Of a DNA stretch of 64,000 bases, positions 16,003 to 24,385 are shown piece after piece. A model generated the notes under the pieces. The model was not told the DNA's origin. It ran no database searches and was given only the letters and a program-made list of their open reading frames with translations. The DNA is from Cytobacillus oceanisediminis (lineage in GTDB: Bacteria; Bacillota; Bacilli; Bacillales; Cytobacillaceae), in contig NZ_SOEE01000003.1 in the NCBI RefSeq assembly GCF_004366035.1, forward strand, positions 248,001 through 312,000. The letters run 5' to 3'. How positions within the stretch are numbered: the first letter of the stretch is position 1; every line of letters starts with the position of its first letter. Made by a program: the position numbers and the translations under genes.

Positions 16003-16731
16003 ATGTGGAATGCTGCACTATGGGGAGGGGTCTCTGGATCAGCTGTCCTTTTAGGCGCAATGGCAGCCATGTTTTTGCCCATCCGAAAAAAAATGATCGG
16101 TTACATTATGGCATTCGGAACAGGTGTCCTGATTGGTGCAGCCTCATATGAGCTTCTTGGGGAGTCAGTCCATAACGGCGGCTTACTGCCGACAGGCATA
16201 GGATTTGTGGCTGGAGCTATTATCTTTACCCTTTTTGATATTATGATTTCAAATAAGGGGGCTAAGAACCGGAAAAGATCCGGCCATAAAGCAGCAGCCA
16301 GCAGCGGAATAGTCCTTTTTGCCGGGACCATTATGGATGCCATTCCAGAATCAATCATGATCGGGACAAGCCTGCTTGAAGGAGGAAAGGTGAGTTTTCT
16401 ATTGGTGACGGCCATTTTTATCAGCAATTTTCCAGAAGGCCTTTCCAGTACCTCGGGAATGAAAAAGAGCGGCTATTCAAAAAAGAAAATTATCCTCCTT
16501 TGGAGTTCAGTATTTGTCATTGCGGGAATTGCTTCGATGGCTGGATACATATTTTTGGATGGAGCTTCAAAAGAGGTCCTATCAGGCATTGCAGGATTTG
16601 CTGGTGGTGCAATTATTGCCATGGTTGCTTCCACGATGATGCCTGAAGCTTATGAGGACAGTGGTCCGATGACCGGATTCATTGCAGCTATCGGTTTGCT
16701 GGCTTCATTGGTGCTTGATCATTTTTCTTGA
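16003..16731 (+). CDS. ZIP-family metal transporter
   Basis: A 242-residue polytopic protein of the ZIP family. Metal-site segments are present in order: MDAIPESIMIG (helix 4 region), SNFPEGLSS (helix 5 region) and MMPEAYED (helix 6/7). The usual histidine of the HxxxEG motif is replaced by acidic or asparagine residues, so specificity may differ from zinc uptake by ZupT. AAGGGG positions ATG 16003, six codons inside the longest frame. It stands alone with no metal regulator next to it. Confidence 0.85.
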   Translation: MWNAALWGGVSGSAVLLGAMAAMFLPIRKKMIGYIMAFGTGVLIGAASYELLGESVHNGGLLPTGIGFVAGAIIFTLFDIMISNKGAKNRKRSGHKAAASSGIVLFAGTIMDAIPESIMIGTSLLEGGKVSFLLVTAIFISNFPEGLSSTSGMKKSGYSKKKIILLWSSVFVIAGIASMAGYIFLDGASKEVLSGIAGFAGGAIIAMVASTMMPEAYEDSGPMTGFIAAIGLLASLVLDHFS

Positions 16732-16807
16732 TAATTCCCAGAAAATAACACCCGAATAATGAATGTTTGGCACCTTATGTGGAAAAGACAAAACAGAGGT
16801 GTTATTG

Positions 16808-17092
16808 ATGAAGATTAGAAATATTGTAAGGGAACAGCAGGAAAATGTGCATATTGAGATAGGCGACTACGAAATGATTATTGAAAAGCGATATAGGGTA
16901 GTATCATTAATTAATGATCTGCTCCTGGGTGTTTTATATTTTATCGGAAGTATATTATTTTTAACAGATGTAAGCCAGGCGGTTTCGATATCGTTTTTCC
17001 TTGCGGGAAGTATTATGATGATCATCAGGGCAGGCTTGAATATTTTGAAGGACCTTCATGTTAATAAGATAACAGGAACAAAGAGACAGTAA
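16808..17092 (+). CDS. YrhK-domain membrane protein
   Basis: A 94-residue protein with the YrhK-like block KRYRVVSLINDLLLGVLYFIG followed by two hydrophobic helices (to ILFLT and FFLAGSIMMIIRAGL). The family is found in bacilli and has no assigned activity. AGAGGTG and a 6-base gap fit ATG 16808, removing 15 codons from the longest frame. Apparently monocistronic. Confidence 0.65.
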   Translation: MKIRNIVREQQENVHIEIGDYEMIIEKRYRVVSLINDLLLGVLYFIGSILFLTDVSQAVSISFFLAGSIMMIIRAGLNILKDLHVNKITGTKRQ

Positions 17093-17194
17093 ACCCTTTT
17101 GAAAATGAATGGGGTTTTGCGGAAGGGCGAAACGGCAATACTATCGACATAGCGAAAACCAGCTAAAAATAAAAGTTTTTAAAGGAGAATGGCC

Positions 17195-17404
17195 ATGGCT
17201 GAAGAAACAGAAAAGGTAAGCAAAGGAAAAAAAGCAGATGTCGGCGATACGATCAGCATCTTAAGCGGTTCCGAAAAAGGAAAAAAGGGCAGAGTAATCG
17301 TGGTACGGGATAACTCAGTCATTGTTGAGCTGGGGATTGATCCAAAAAAGGATGAGCCCATAAAAACGGTAATCAGCCATAAGCGCTATAAAGTCGTTAA
17401 ATAA
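17195..17404 (+). CDS. Small KOW-like protein, DUF2187 family
   Basis: A 69-residue basic protein whose central part (VGDTISILSGSEKGKKGRVIVV, ending ISHKRYKVVK) matches the short DUF2187 family with an SH3/KOW-like beta barrel. KOW folds bind RNA or protein in ribosomal and elongation factors, but the role of DUF2187 is not known. AAGGAG selects the second ATG at 17195. It is 16 bases before the next small gene and probably co-transcribed with it. Confidence 0.75.
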   Translation: MAEETEKVSKGKKADVGDTISILSGSEKGKKGRVIVVRDNSVIVELGIDPKKDEPIKTVISHKRYKVVK

Positions 17405-17420
17405 AAAGGGAGGATTAAGG

Positions 17421-17534
17421 GTGAAATCTGAGCCAAAACGAACATCTGCGTCGATACCTTCTGACGTCCGTGCAAAAATTATTCAATCGGACAAGGATGA
17501 GAAAGCAAAGCGACAAACAAAACGGCCGCAGTAA
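17421..17534 (+). CDS. 37-residue basic small protein
   Basis: A GTG-started frame of 37 codons (begins MKSEPKRTSASIPSDVRAKI, ends KRQTKRPQ) with an excellent AAAGGGAGG site 7 bases upstream and a perfect terminator 3 bases downstream. It follows the DUF2187 gene by 16 bases. The product is highly charged and probably unstructured or nucleic-acid binding. I do not recognise a family. The translation signals make it a credible gene. Confidence 0.55.
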   Translation: MKSEPKRTSASIPSDVRAKIIQSDKDEKAKRQTKRPQ

Positions 17535-17536
17535 AA

Positions 17537-17572
17537 AATCCATGACAGCCGCACGCGCTGTCATGGATTTTT
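17537..17572 (+). terminator. Intrinsic terminator after the small basic protein
   Basis: A perfect 13-bp stem (AATCCATGACAGC/GCTGTCATGGATT) with a 7-base loop and a T tail. Confidence 0.9.
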
Positions 17573-17600
17573 CTAATGTTTGAAGGGAGCTGCAGGGACA

Positions 17601-18326
17601 GTGCTGATAGGACATGTTAAAGAGATTGTCCGCTATCCGGTGAAAAGCTTTCACGGGGAAAGTGTGAAAAAAACAAAGGTAATGGAATATGGGTTGTATG
17701 GGGATCGCAGCCATGCCTACCTGGATGAATCAAGGCCGGGGAAATATTTGACGATTACTCAGTTTCCGGAAATGGTCAGGTATAAAGCAGCGTTTATGGG
17801 AGAAGAAAATGAGAATATGTTTCCTCCAGTAAGAATTACAACTCCGGACGGCAGACGGATCCCCTGGGATGATAAAGAATTCCTAAAAGAAATGGAAAAT
17901 CAATCCTCAAGGAAGATCACTCCAGTGAAATATAATCCAGCCCATGTACCTGAAGGAGCAATTGAAGAGGAAAATATTCTATTAGTGACAGACGCATCCC
18001 TTGAAAAAATGAAGGAGCTGTGTGGAAAGGAGAGGCTGGACTTCCAGCGGTTTCGCCCGAATTTAATCATTTCCCTATTAAAAGATGAACCTTTTATTGA
18101 GGAAAGCTGGTTTGGGAAGACAATGAAAATTGGCCGTGCTGAATTTCAAGTTAAGCGTCATTGCGAACGGTGTATGATTATTACAGTAGATCCAGAGAGC
18201 GGGGAGAGGGATCCTAGTTTGCATAAAAAGGTTATCAGGGAAAGGGATAATCACTTCGGTGTGTATTCCACAGTCAGGAATACAGGTGAAATTTCGGCAG
18301 GGGATGGGGTTTATCTTTTTGATTAA
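17601..18326 (+). CDS. MOSC-domain protein (YcbX-type)
   Basis: A 241-residue protein with an N-terminal MOSC_N beta-barrel (HVKEIVRYPVKSFHGESV, GLYGDRSHAYLD) and a C-terminal MOSC domain (FQRFRPNLIIS, then KRHCERCMIITVDPESGERDP). The conserved cysteine region HCERC is where YcbX-like proteins hold molybdenum cofactor to reduce N-hydroxylated compounds. The longest frame begins at TTG 17580, but GAAGGGAG and GCAGGGA better serve GTG 17601. No cofactor-synthesis genes are adjacent. Confidence 0.85.
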   Translation: MLIGHVKEIVRYPVKSFHGESVKKTKVMEYGLYGDRSHAYLDESRPGKYLTITQFPEMVRYKAAFMGEENENMFPPVRITTPDGRRIPWDDKEFLKEMENQSSRKITPVKYNPAHVPEGAIEEENILLVTDASLEKMKELCGKERLDFQRFRPNLIISLLKDEPFIEESWFGKTMKIGRAEFQVKRHCERCMIITVDPESGERDPSLHKKVIRERDNHFGVYSTVRNTGEISAGDGVYLFD

Positions 18327-18376
18327 GTACTTGTTTGTACCTTGTCAATAAACAAAGTTATCATTCAATAAAGCTG

Positions 18377-18396
18377 GCCCAGTTTATGAACTGGGC
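18377..18396 (-). terminator. Hairpin downstream of the MFS gene
   Basis: A perfect 8-bp stem GCCCAGTT/AACTGGGC with a 4-base loop. The T tail on the minus strand is weak (CAGCTTTATT). Confidence 0.5.
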
Positions 18397-18402
18397 TCCT
18401 GA

Positions 18403-19623
18403 TTATGCACTTTGACTCATTTTCTTACCTTTTTTATGCCTCCCCGCAGAAAAAATCAGGACGATAATGCTTGCAGATATTAATGTCCCATGGAAGATCC
18501 AAACCATTTTAGCTAATGAGAATACTTCCAGTACAAGAGGAGCGGCAACAAATCCAAGTGCAAAGCCTAGTGATTTTAAGAGCATGCCTACTCCAAAAAT
18601 TCTGCCTCTGATGTGGTTGTCTGTCTTTTGCAGGATTGTGGCATGCAGAGTTGTGAAACAGGCATCAAAAACCCCAGTTAAAAAGGCAAACGGCAGAATG
18701 ATCCATAAGCTATGATTGGACAGGAAGGCGATAAATCCTGCGGACATAAGCATGGCTGATACAAAGCATGCAAAATAGAGGCGGTTTTCCCGGAGGCTTT
18801 TCAATTTTGGCAGGATCATAGTTGCTAATACCGATCCAATTCCCCATACACCCCAAATTAATCCATAGTAAAAACTTTGTTTGCTGCTGTCTATATTTTC
18901 GGCCAGCAGCGGAATCCCCAAATTATGAGAAGCCCCTGCGAAGGCCCCAATAAGAAAGACAATATTGACAAGAAGCAGCATCGGTTTAAATAATATAAAC
19001 GAATAAACTTCTTTCAAATCCCTGCCAATGCTGGCCAGTTTCTCTTTAAAGCCGCTGCTGCCCCTTTTATTCACGGCTGGTTCTGACGTTTGCCATTTCA
19101 TTTTTAATAAAACGAGTGCTGAAATGACGTAGGTTGAGGCATCAATGATTAAAGTTATCTGGTATCCAAGGAAATCAGTTATGACTCCAGCCCCGATAAA
19201 ACCAAACACCAGGCTGACAGATGTTAATCGGGAAATTAATGCATTCGTCTCCAGTACTTTATCCTCGCCAAAAATCTGAGGAATTTCTGCGCTGTAGCTA
19301 ACTGCAAAAAAGCTTGATGTCAATCCGATTAAGAAGCAAACAATCAGAATCATGATTGGATTTGGAAAAGGTATTAAGCCTAAAATGATGACTGCACGGA
19401 ATACATCCGTCCAAATCATAATTTTTCGGCGGTCAAAGCGATCGGCCAGAACTCCTGAGAAAAGACTTGATAAAACGCCCCCAAGTGTCCTGATGGCCAT
19501 TGTCGCTGCAAGCCAGCCAGAGCTTCCGGTGGCCGCATACATGAGCACATTAATGGCAATCAGGTCCATGAACGTACCCAAATCGGAAAAAGCTTTTACA
19601 TACAGAAAAATTTTGCGGTTCAT
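18403..19623 (-). CDS. MFS transporter
   Basis: A 406-residue, about 12-helix major facilitator. The loop 2-3 signature GVLADRFDRRKIM is present near residue 55. A long charged central loop (WQTSEPAVNKRG to FKEKLASIGRDLKEV) separates the halves. It resembles the MFS branch of macrolide-efflux-like or DitE-like exporters. The first 22 codons of the longest frame lack a ribosome binding site. AGGGAGA precedes ATG 19623, which begins MNRKIFLYVKAFSDLGTF. Substrate unknown. Confidence 0.85.
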   Translation of the reverse strand: MNRKIFLYVKAFSDLGTFMDLIAINVLMYAATGSSGWLAATMAIRTLGGVLSSLFSGVLADRFDRRKIMIWTDVFRAVIILGLIPFPNPIMILIVCFLIGLTSSFFAVSYSAEIPQIFGEDKVLETNALISRLTSVSLVFGFIGAGVITDFLGYQITLIIDASTYVISALVLLKMKWQTSEPAVNKRGSSGFKEKLASIGRDLKEVYSFILFKPMLLLVNIVFLIGAFAGASHNLGIPLLAENIDSSKQSFYYGLIWGVWGIGSVLATMILPKLKSLRENRLYFACFVSAMLMSAGFIAFLSNHSLWIILPFAFLTGVFDACFTTLHATILQKTDNHIRGRIFGVGMLLKSLGFALGFVAAPLVLEVFSLAKMVWIFHGTLISASIIVLIFSAGRHKKGKKMSQSA

Positions 19624-19829
19624 GCGTGTCTCCCTGGTTCTCAAAGATGTTTTCTGTTTTATTTTAAAGATTTTGAATTTAATTCGCAATACGAAATTTC
19701 AGATTTTTGATTTGCCGATTTTGGCATAAAGGATAATCACATAGGAATGTGGAATAAATGATTGGAGAAACGTTGAAAGCAAGACTGAATGACTGATACA
19801 AGCAGCCATTATACAAAGAAGGTAAGAGA

Positions 19830-20288
19830 ATGAGCAATATATTCGGGAACCCCAAAAAAGGACTTAATTATAAAATACGCAAGGGTGCTTACGCTGTTAT
19901 ATTCAACCCGGAAAATGAAAAAGTATTAAGTGTGCAAATTCAGTCTGGCCATTACTTTCTGCCAGGCGGTGGAATAGAAAAAGGTGAAAGTGAAATCGAA
20001 TGCCTGAAAAGGGAAGTGCTGGAGGAGACCGGCTATGAGATTTCGAATTTCTTCTTTATCGGCAATGCAAAGAGCTATTTGCCGCAGATCAAGAAAAGGC
20101 CAATGCTAAGTGACGGGTATTTTTATCTGGCTGATTTGGGGGATAAAATACAAGAGCCGACTGAAGAAGACCATGTAATAAAGTGGATTGAAACGGAAAG
20201 AATAGCAGAAGTATTTGTTCATGGGCACCACATATGGGCGGTCCGGGAAGGGATAAGATATAAAAAGCAGGAGGGGGAAGGTGAATGA
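19830..20288 (+). CDS. Nudix hydrolase
   Basis: A 152-residue hydrolase of nucleoside-diphosphate-linked compounds. The Nudix box is complete, running from GGGIEKGESEIECLKREV to LEETGYEI (residues about 48-73), matching GX5EX7REUXEEXGU with the metal-binding glutamates. The substrate cannot be predicted. Its stop overlaps the start of the methyltransferase gene by four bases, indicating translational coupling. Confidence 0.92.
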   Translation: MSNIFGNPKKGLNYKIRKGAYAVIFNPENEKVLSVQIQSGHYFLPGGGIEKGESEIECLKREVLEETGYEISNFFFIGNAKSYLPQIKKRPMLSDGYFYLADLGDKIQEPTEEDHVIKWIETERIAEVFVHGHHIWAVREGIRYKKQEGEGE

Positions 20289-21025
20289 TTGCCTACTACG
20301 GTGAACTCTGCACAAAGATGTATGAAAGTGATAAATCAATAGCAGAGGATCCAGAGCTGAGCTTTTACCTATCATATGTAAAAGGCAGGAAAATGAAAGT
20401 ATTGGAGCCGATGTGCGGAAATGGAAGAATGCTTATACCCTTCATACAGCATGGCATCGACACTGATGGTTTTGATATTTCAGAAGACATGCTGAAAGTC
20501 TGTAAGGAAAAGGCTGGGAAATTAAACTTAAAGCCTAATGTTTTTCAGAAAAAGATAGAAGAGTTTAATAGTGCTAAAAAATACGATTTAATTATGATCC
20601 CTTATGGTTCTTTTTCACTTTTGCCTGACTCCCTGGTAAATATAAGCCTTCAAAATCTAAAGAATTCCCTAAATAAAGGCGGTAAAATGCTTCTTACCAT
20701 TGTAGAAAAAGATAATGAAATAGAAGAAGCTGCAGAATGGACAGAAACGAACAGGAAGGAATTAGAGGGACAGACCATTATAGAAAATAGAAAAATAGCT
20801 TATGATGAGGAAACGAAGATCCTGCATATCCAGCTGAAGTATGATGCCGTTGGAGAGGCAATCGCGGAAAGAACAGAACTGATGGATTTTCCCATACGGC
20901 TCTATGATCCAGGTGAATTCAATAGAGTGCTCAAAGATATCGGGTTTAGGCAAATCGCCGTTCGTGATGTTAGCGATGGGTACGGAGATGGACAATCTTT
21001 TCCTGTTTATGAATGTACGAAATGA
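20285..21025 (+). CDS. Class I SAM-dependent methyltransferase
   Basis: A 246-residue Rossmann-fold methyltransferase. Motif I is VLEPMCGNGRMLIPF at about residues 38-52, followed by FDISEDMLKVC (motif II) and YDLIMIPYGSFSLL (motif IV), so the SAM site is intact. The C-terminal third carries beta strands typical of small-molecule methyltransferases. It overlaps the Nudix gene by four bases, and the two form a short operon ended by a terminator. The substrate is not known. Confidence 0.88.
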   Translation: MIAYYGELCTKMYESDKSIAEDPELSFYLSYVKGRKMKVLEPMCGNGRMLIPFIQHGIDTDGFDISEDMLKVCKEKAGKLNLKPNVFQKKIEEFNSAKKYDLIMIPYGSFSLLPDSLVNISLQNLKNSLNKGGKMLLTIVEKDNEIEEAAEWTETNRKELEGQTIIENRKIAYDEETKILHIQLKYDAVGEAIAERTELMDFPIRLYDPGEFNRVLKDIGFRQIAVRDVSDGYGDGQSFPVYECTK

Positions 21026-21026
21026 C

Positions 21027-21053
21027 AAGCTGTGATCTTGACGGCTTTTTTTT
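21027..21053 (+). terminator. Intrinsic terminator after the methyltransferase
   Basis: A 7-bp stem AAGCTGT/ACGGCTT with one wobble pair, a 7-base loop and eight T residues. Confidence 0.8.
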
Positions 21054-21127
21054 CAGTTTTGCAGGAGGGATAAGGATTTTTTATTAAATTACTAAGTGCC
21101 AGCATTCATCGAGAGAGGGTGCTTTAT

Positions 21128-22405
21128 ATGGAACTGGAAGTAATAAGTGATTCAAATAAACGTTTGAGGCTGAATAAAAAGATCGTGTGGGGAATAGCGA
21201 TTATTTTGGTCCCCTTAGCGATGTTTTATTTAGATAAGCAAAAGTTATACAAGGAAGAAAAACCGCCAATGCCCACTGTGCTATATGGAGAGCAGGAGTT
21301 ATATCCGATCTTAGGCTCTTATACATGGAACGCAGGAGAAATTGAGAAGGAGATAAAAGATCTTACCCAATTGATTGAATATCAGAATGCTGAATTTCGC
21401 GAGAATCTTAACATACAATTTCCTAAAAATCAGCAGCCGATCTTCATTGCAAGAGGAAACTACTATAATGGCGAAATTAAAGCAGAGCCATATCAAACAC
21501 TTTATCGTGAATTTGCATTTTTACGAAACGAATCACGCAAAGAAATATATTCTATAAAAGCCTACTGGAAGGACGGCAAGCGGGCTGAATATATCATACC
21601 TGTAAACATTAAAGAGATTAGTCCTGAAAAGAACTATCTGGCAAGGAATAAAGGGTATCATTCACTTCTGATTGTTGGGGATACCGATAAAAATGTGATG
21701 GATGAACTCTATTCAGAACCATTTCACTTTCTTTTCGAAACAAGCAGTTCATTAGATCTAAAGGATGCAAATGCTATTTATCCTGAATTACAAGTAAAGG
21801 AAGAGCCAAGCTATATTTTATTTGATCATACGAAGGAAGCGTTTCGCACAGCTTCTCTAGAAGAGTTAATGAAATATATGAAGGAAAATACGTATTCTAA
21901 AAAAAGTTCAATAGTGGGAAGAGTCACAAAGCTGGATCGTAATCTGGGAGTAATCCAAGTGGATGATAACGTTTTTACTTCAGCAGATATTAGAGATCTT
22001 AAAGTTGGACAGAAAATCTCTTTAGAGGTGAAACAGCTAAATAAGGACATCCCTTACTATCGAATAATCGAGGACATCAAGGTGATAAAAGCTGCTGACG
22101 CTGTCTTTTCCGCTGCTAAATGGCTTGCAAAAGATGCTGAAAAGGTTTCTATTCTTGCTATTGGACCAACTGCCTTTACTGAGCAGTTTAAATCTCCAAA
22201 TAAGGAAGACTTCAAGCTGGTGGAAAATATAGAGTTTCAAGAGACACTCACATTAAAAAATGGAGAGGCAGTCCCAGGTGCTGCTGTTTATGTATTTAAT
22301 GATAAGGAATTAGTTTTCCAGACGGATGAATTTGGCGAGCTGCTGAACTATTTATTTGAGTTTGAAATGTTAATGCCTGCAAGAAAGGAAAGAAGCGGGC
22401 TCTAG
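21128..22405 (+). CDS. Membrane-anchored protein of unknown function
   Basis: About 425 residues with one transmembrane anchor (KIVWGIAIILVPLAMFYL, residues 17-34) and a large outside domain. The segment MPTVLYGEQELYPILGSYTW resembles a short module found in many exported Bacillus proteins. A later stretch (SSIVGRVTKLDRNLGVIQV, then KVGQKISLEV) looks like a small beta barrel. GAGAGAGG supports ATG 21128. The C-terminus (ARKERSGL) may be unnatural: coding-like sequence continues in another frame downstream from 22366, so the gene may be frameshifted near its 3' end. Confidence 0.6.
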   Translation: MELEVISDSNKRLRLNKKIVWGIAIILVPLAMFYLDKQKLYKEEKPPMPTVLYGEQELYPILGSYTWNAGEIEKEIKDLTQLIEYQNAEFRENLNIQFPKNQQPIFIARGNYYNGEIKAEPYQTLYREFAFLRNESRKEIYSIKAYWKDGKRAEYIIPVNIKEISPEKNYLARNKGYHSLLIVGDTDKNVMDELYSEPFHFLFETSSSLDLKDANAIYPELQVKEEPSYILFDHTKEAFRTASLEELMKYMKENTYSKKSSIVGRVTKLDRNLGVIQVDDNVFTSADIRDLKVGQKISLEVKQLNKDIPYYRIIEDIKVIKAADAVFSAAKWLAKDAEKVSILAIGPTAFTEQFKSPNKEDFKLVENIEFQETLTLKNGEAVPGAAVYVFNDKELVFQTDEFGELLNYLFEFEMLMPARKERSGL

Positions 22406-22682
22406 GGCAGCGAAAGGAAAATGAAGGTGCTCCTCCAATTATCAATAAAGATAAATTAATTTTAATGAGATTTTATCGCCCAACAAAAACAAGAGAGCAG
22501 GCAGAAGATTGGGTCAGCTGGCCCCTGCATAATTATCGTACATATGATGTGGGCCGTTGGAGAAGAATTGCTAATTGTTTGCGAGACGTGAATGGAGAAA
22601 AGCCTATGCGACGGAAGCGGCATTAGTCTGTAAAGAATATGAGTTAAAAGCTAAAAAAATAAAAAGCTGGTTTCCATTATAA
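22366..22682 (+). pseudogene. Frameshifted coding remnant
   Basis: Two short frames read as protein but are broken. One is open from 22366 to the stop at 22624 (MRFYRPTKTREQAEDWVSW, then HNYRTYDVGRWRRIANC). The other is open from 22575 to the stop at 22680 (RREWRKAYATEAALVCKEY, then KAKKIKSWFPL). They join naturally near 22580-22590 by a frameshift. Neither has a good ribosome binding site. It may be the displaced C-terminus of the preceding gene or the debris of another. I do not recognise the family. Confidence 0.4.
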
Positions 22683-22785
22683 ATATGAACAATCTTGCTG
22701 CTATCCTTGTTGCAGAAAAAGGAATAAACATTCCACAGAGCGGAAAATAAGATGTATGAATATTTCATATCAATCGTTTAGGATT

Positions 22786-23274
22786 TTAGAAGATTTTTTT
22801 ATAATGTTCATTAAACACCTTAAAAAGCCTTTCATCACCGCCTCGGTCTGGATGGAGGGCTTTTAGAATTTTCTTGAATTCTTTTCGGACTAATTGCATG
22901 TCCTCATCAGGCTTCAGGCCCAGAAGCTTTCCAGGCTTGATTTCTTCATCAGCGATCATATTTTGCGCTTGTATCATTTTCTTCAATGATTTAACTTTGG
23001 ATTCCTCTATTTGGACTCGGGTATTCAGAATCTCTATATGTCCTTTAAGATCTTTAACCTGCAGGAGGATTCCTTCTAGTTTTTGCTGATAAAGCTCTTC
23101 ATGTTTTTTAATGATGAAATCAGTGAGATCCTTCGTCTTAATTGTGTAGCTGATTTGCCTCCTGGGGCTTCGTTCCGCTTTCATTTTTCCTTCTTCAATC
23201 CAGCGCTCAACGTCTGCCCCATTCGCCTTTATTCCAGCTTTAAGTAATTGTGCCACAGCATCAGTAATGTTCAT
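22786..23274 (-). CDS. HTH plus coiled-coil plus J-domain-like protein
   Basis: A 162-residue protein in three parts. Residues 1-55 resemble a MerR/RacA-like DNA-binding fold (AVAQLLKAGIKANGADVERWI, then RRQISYTIKTKDL). Residues 55-105 are a predicted coiled coil (QQKLEGILLQVKDLKGHIE). Residues 115-162 look like a short J domain with the catalytic HPD at 141-143 (FKKILKALHPDRGGDERLFK). J domains stimulate Hsp70 ATPase, so the protein may recruit DnaK to a DNA- or polymer-bound site. This is an inference from architecture. It is a single-gene unit. Confidence 0.65.
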   Translation of the reverse strand: MNITDAVAQLLKAGIKANGADVERWIEEGKMKAERSPRRQISYTIKTKDLTDFIIKKHEELYQQKLEGILLQVKDLKGHIEILNTRVQIEESKVKSLKKMIQAQNMIADEEIKPGKLLGLKPDEDMQLVRKEFKKILKALHPDRGGDERLFKVFNEHYKKIF

Positions 23275-23482
23275 TCTTCATGCTCACTCTCTATAAAATC
23301 TAATTTAGCATTCAAAAACATCATATCATTGAACACTTTCAGAAAAATCACAAGCAGATGACATAGTATTAAAGTTTATTTACGCTGGTAACGCCATCAT
23401 TTCAAAGAACGGGAATTATTAGAAAATTAGGTGGGATCTTGATATAATGTAAAAAACTGGACACGGGAGGATGGGAATTATA

Positions 23483-23738
23483 ATGAAGAAAATGTTCAAA
23501 TTTGCAGTGTGGGTTGCTGCTTTTCCGTTTATTTTGCTGTGGACAATCTTTTTTGATTCGAGCGGCAACTCTGCCATGTTTGTGAATGATGTATTAAATG
23601 ATAAGAAATAGGTTGAAGAAATCCTAAAATTAAGATTGATTGTTAGCTGGACCAATCGGACTTGTATGGGCATTTGGACTCCCGTACATCCTCATTCGAA
23701 ACCTTAGAGTCCAGATGAGGGAGTCTTATGCCCGTTAG
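23483..23738 (+). pseudogene. Decayed small membrane protein gene
   Basis: The first frame encodes 42 residues with one helix (MKKMFKFAVWVAAFPFILLW) and stops at TAG 23609. Reading on shows EEILKLRLIV in frame. After a one-base shift near 23645, coding resumes (AGPIGLVWAFGLPYILIRNL, then RVQMRESYAR) to the stop at 23736. Together the parts make a plausible two-helix protein of about 84 residues, so both an in-frame stop and a frameshift have accumulated. GGGAGG lies upstream of the ATG. Confidence 0.55.
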
Positions 23739-23757
23739 ACGGCTATAAATTGAAGAA

Positions 23758-24000
23758 TTACTTTATAGGACGCTCGAGAGTCAGGATTTCATCCTCCATA
23801 GAAGCATATTGCTGCTCCACTACATGCTTTACATCTGAAATCGCTGCATTGTAAAAATGCGGGGCCAATGATTCTTTAACAAAATCCAGCACCCTTTCTG
23901 CACCGAACTCAGATATTTCCTCATCCCTTTCTTCAGAGAAAAAAATCTGGATATCCTCGATCATCTTTTGCTGCTGCTCTTTTGTTATTTTTAAAAACAT
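23758..24000 (-). CDS. DUF2164-family small protein
   Basis: An 80-residue acidic helical protein (IQIFFSEERDEEISEFGAER, then VLDFVKESLAPHFYNAAISD) matching the DUF2164 family, which has no assigned function. GAAAGGAAGG sets ATG 24000; the longest frame begins 14 codons earlier without a site. It is single and converges on the decayed membrane gene. Confidence 0.7.
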   Translation of the reverse strand: MFLKITKEQQQKMIEDIQIFFSEERDEEISEFGAERVLDFVKESLAPHFYNAAISDVKHVVEQQYASMEDEILTLERPIK

Positions 24001-24117
24001 GCCATGCCTTCCTTTCGGTTTTGGATATATGTTACTATACACGGAAATTTCATCAAAAGGGAGGCTGTTATTTTTAAAAGAAATATGTACAGCAGGAAAA
24101 CGGAAAGCACCTGCCAG

Positions 24118-24294
24118 CTACTTATGTGATGTTTCATCGCCATATACATCAAAGAGAAGGCGGTAATAATCTTTTACATAAATGTCTTTGATTGCAGCCT
24201 TCTTTTTCGGATAGAGAGAAATAGGGATAGATGACAAGGCAAGAATCGAACTGCATAATAGAACCAGATATAATATTCCAGATAGAATGTACAT
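24118..24294 (-). CDS. 58-residue single-pass membrane protein
   Basis: A short frame beginning MYILSGILYLVLLCSSILAL and ending DYYRLLFDVYGDETSHK. It has one N-terminal membrane helix followed by a basic-aromatic cytoplasmic or outside tail. CAAGGAGG lies about 7 bases before the ATG, one of the strongest ribosome binding sites in this area. It is divergent from the LacI-family gene. I do not recognise a family. Confidence 0.6.
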   Translation of the reverse strand: MYILSGILYLVLLCSSILALSSIPISLYPKKKAAIKDIYVKDYYRLLFDVYGDETSHK

Positions 24295-24334
24295 TTAGGA
24301 TACCTCCTTGAGTTGTTAAAAAAAGCTTAAATTA

Positions 24335-24348
24335 TGAAACGCATTTCA
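24335..24348. promoter_or_regulatory. Candidate LacI-type operator
   Basis: TGAAACGCATTTCA is palindromic except for one central pair and lies 38 bases before the LacI-family start. The length and TGAAA/TTTCA ends suit LacI-family binding. It differs from the CcpA consensus in the centre (GC instead of CG at the defined positions), so autoregulation is more likely than CcpA control. Confidence 0.45.
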
Positions 24349-24385
24349 GAGCAAGAAAAAAGTGAAAAAATAATTAGGTGGTTTT

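Noticed and set aside
24335..24348. CcpA cre site before the LacI gene
   Set aside because: The centre is GC rather than the required CG spacing, so a LacI-type autoregulatory site is more likely.
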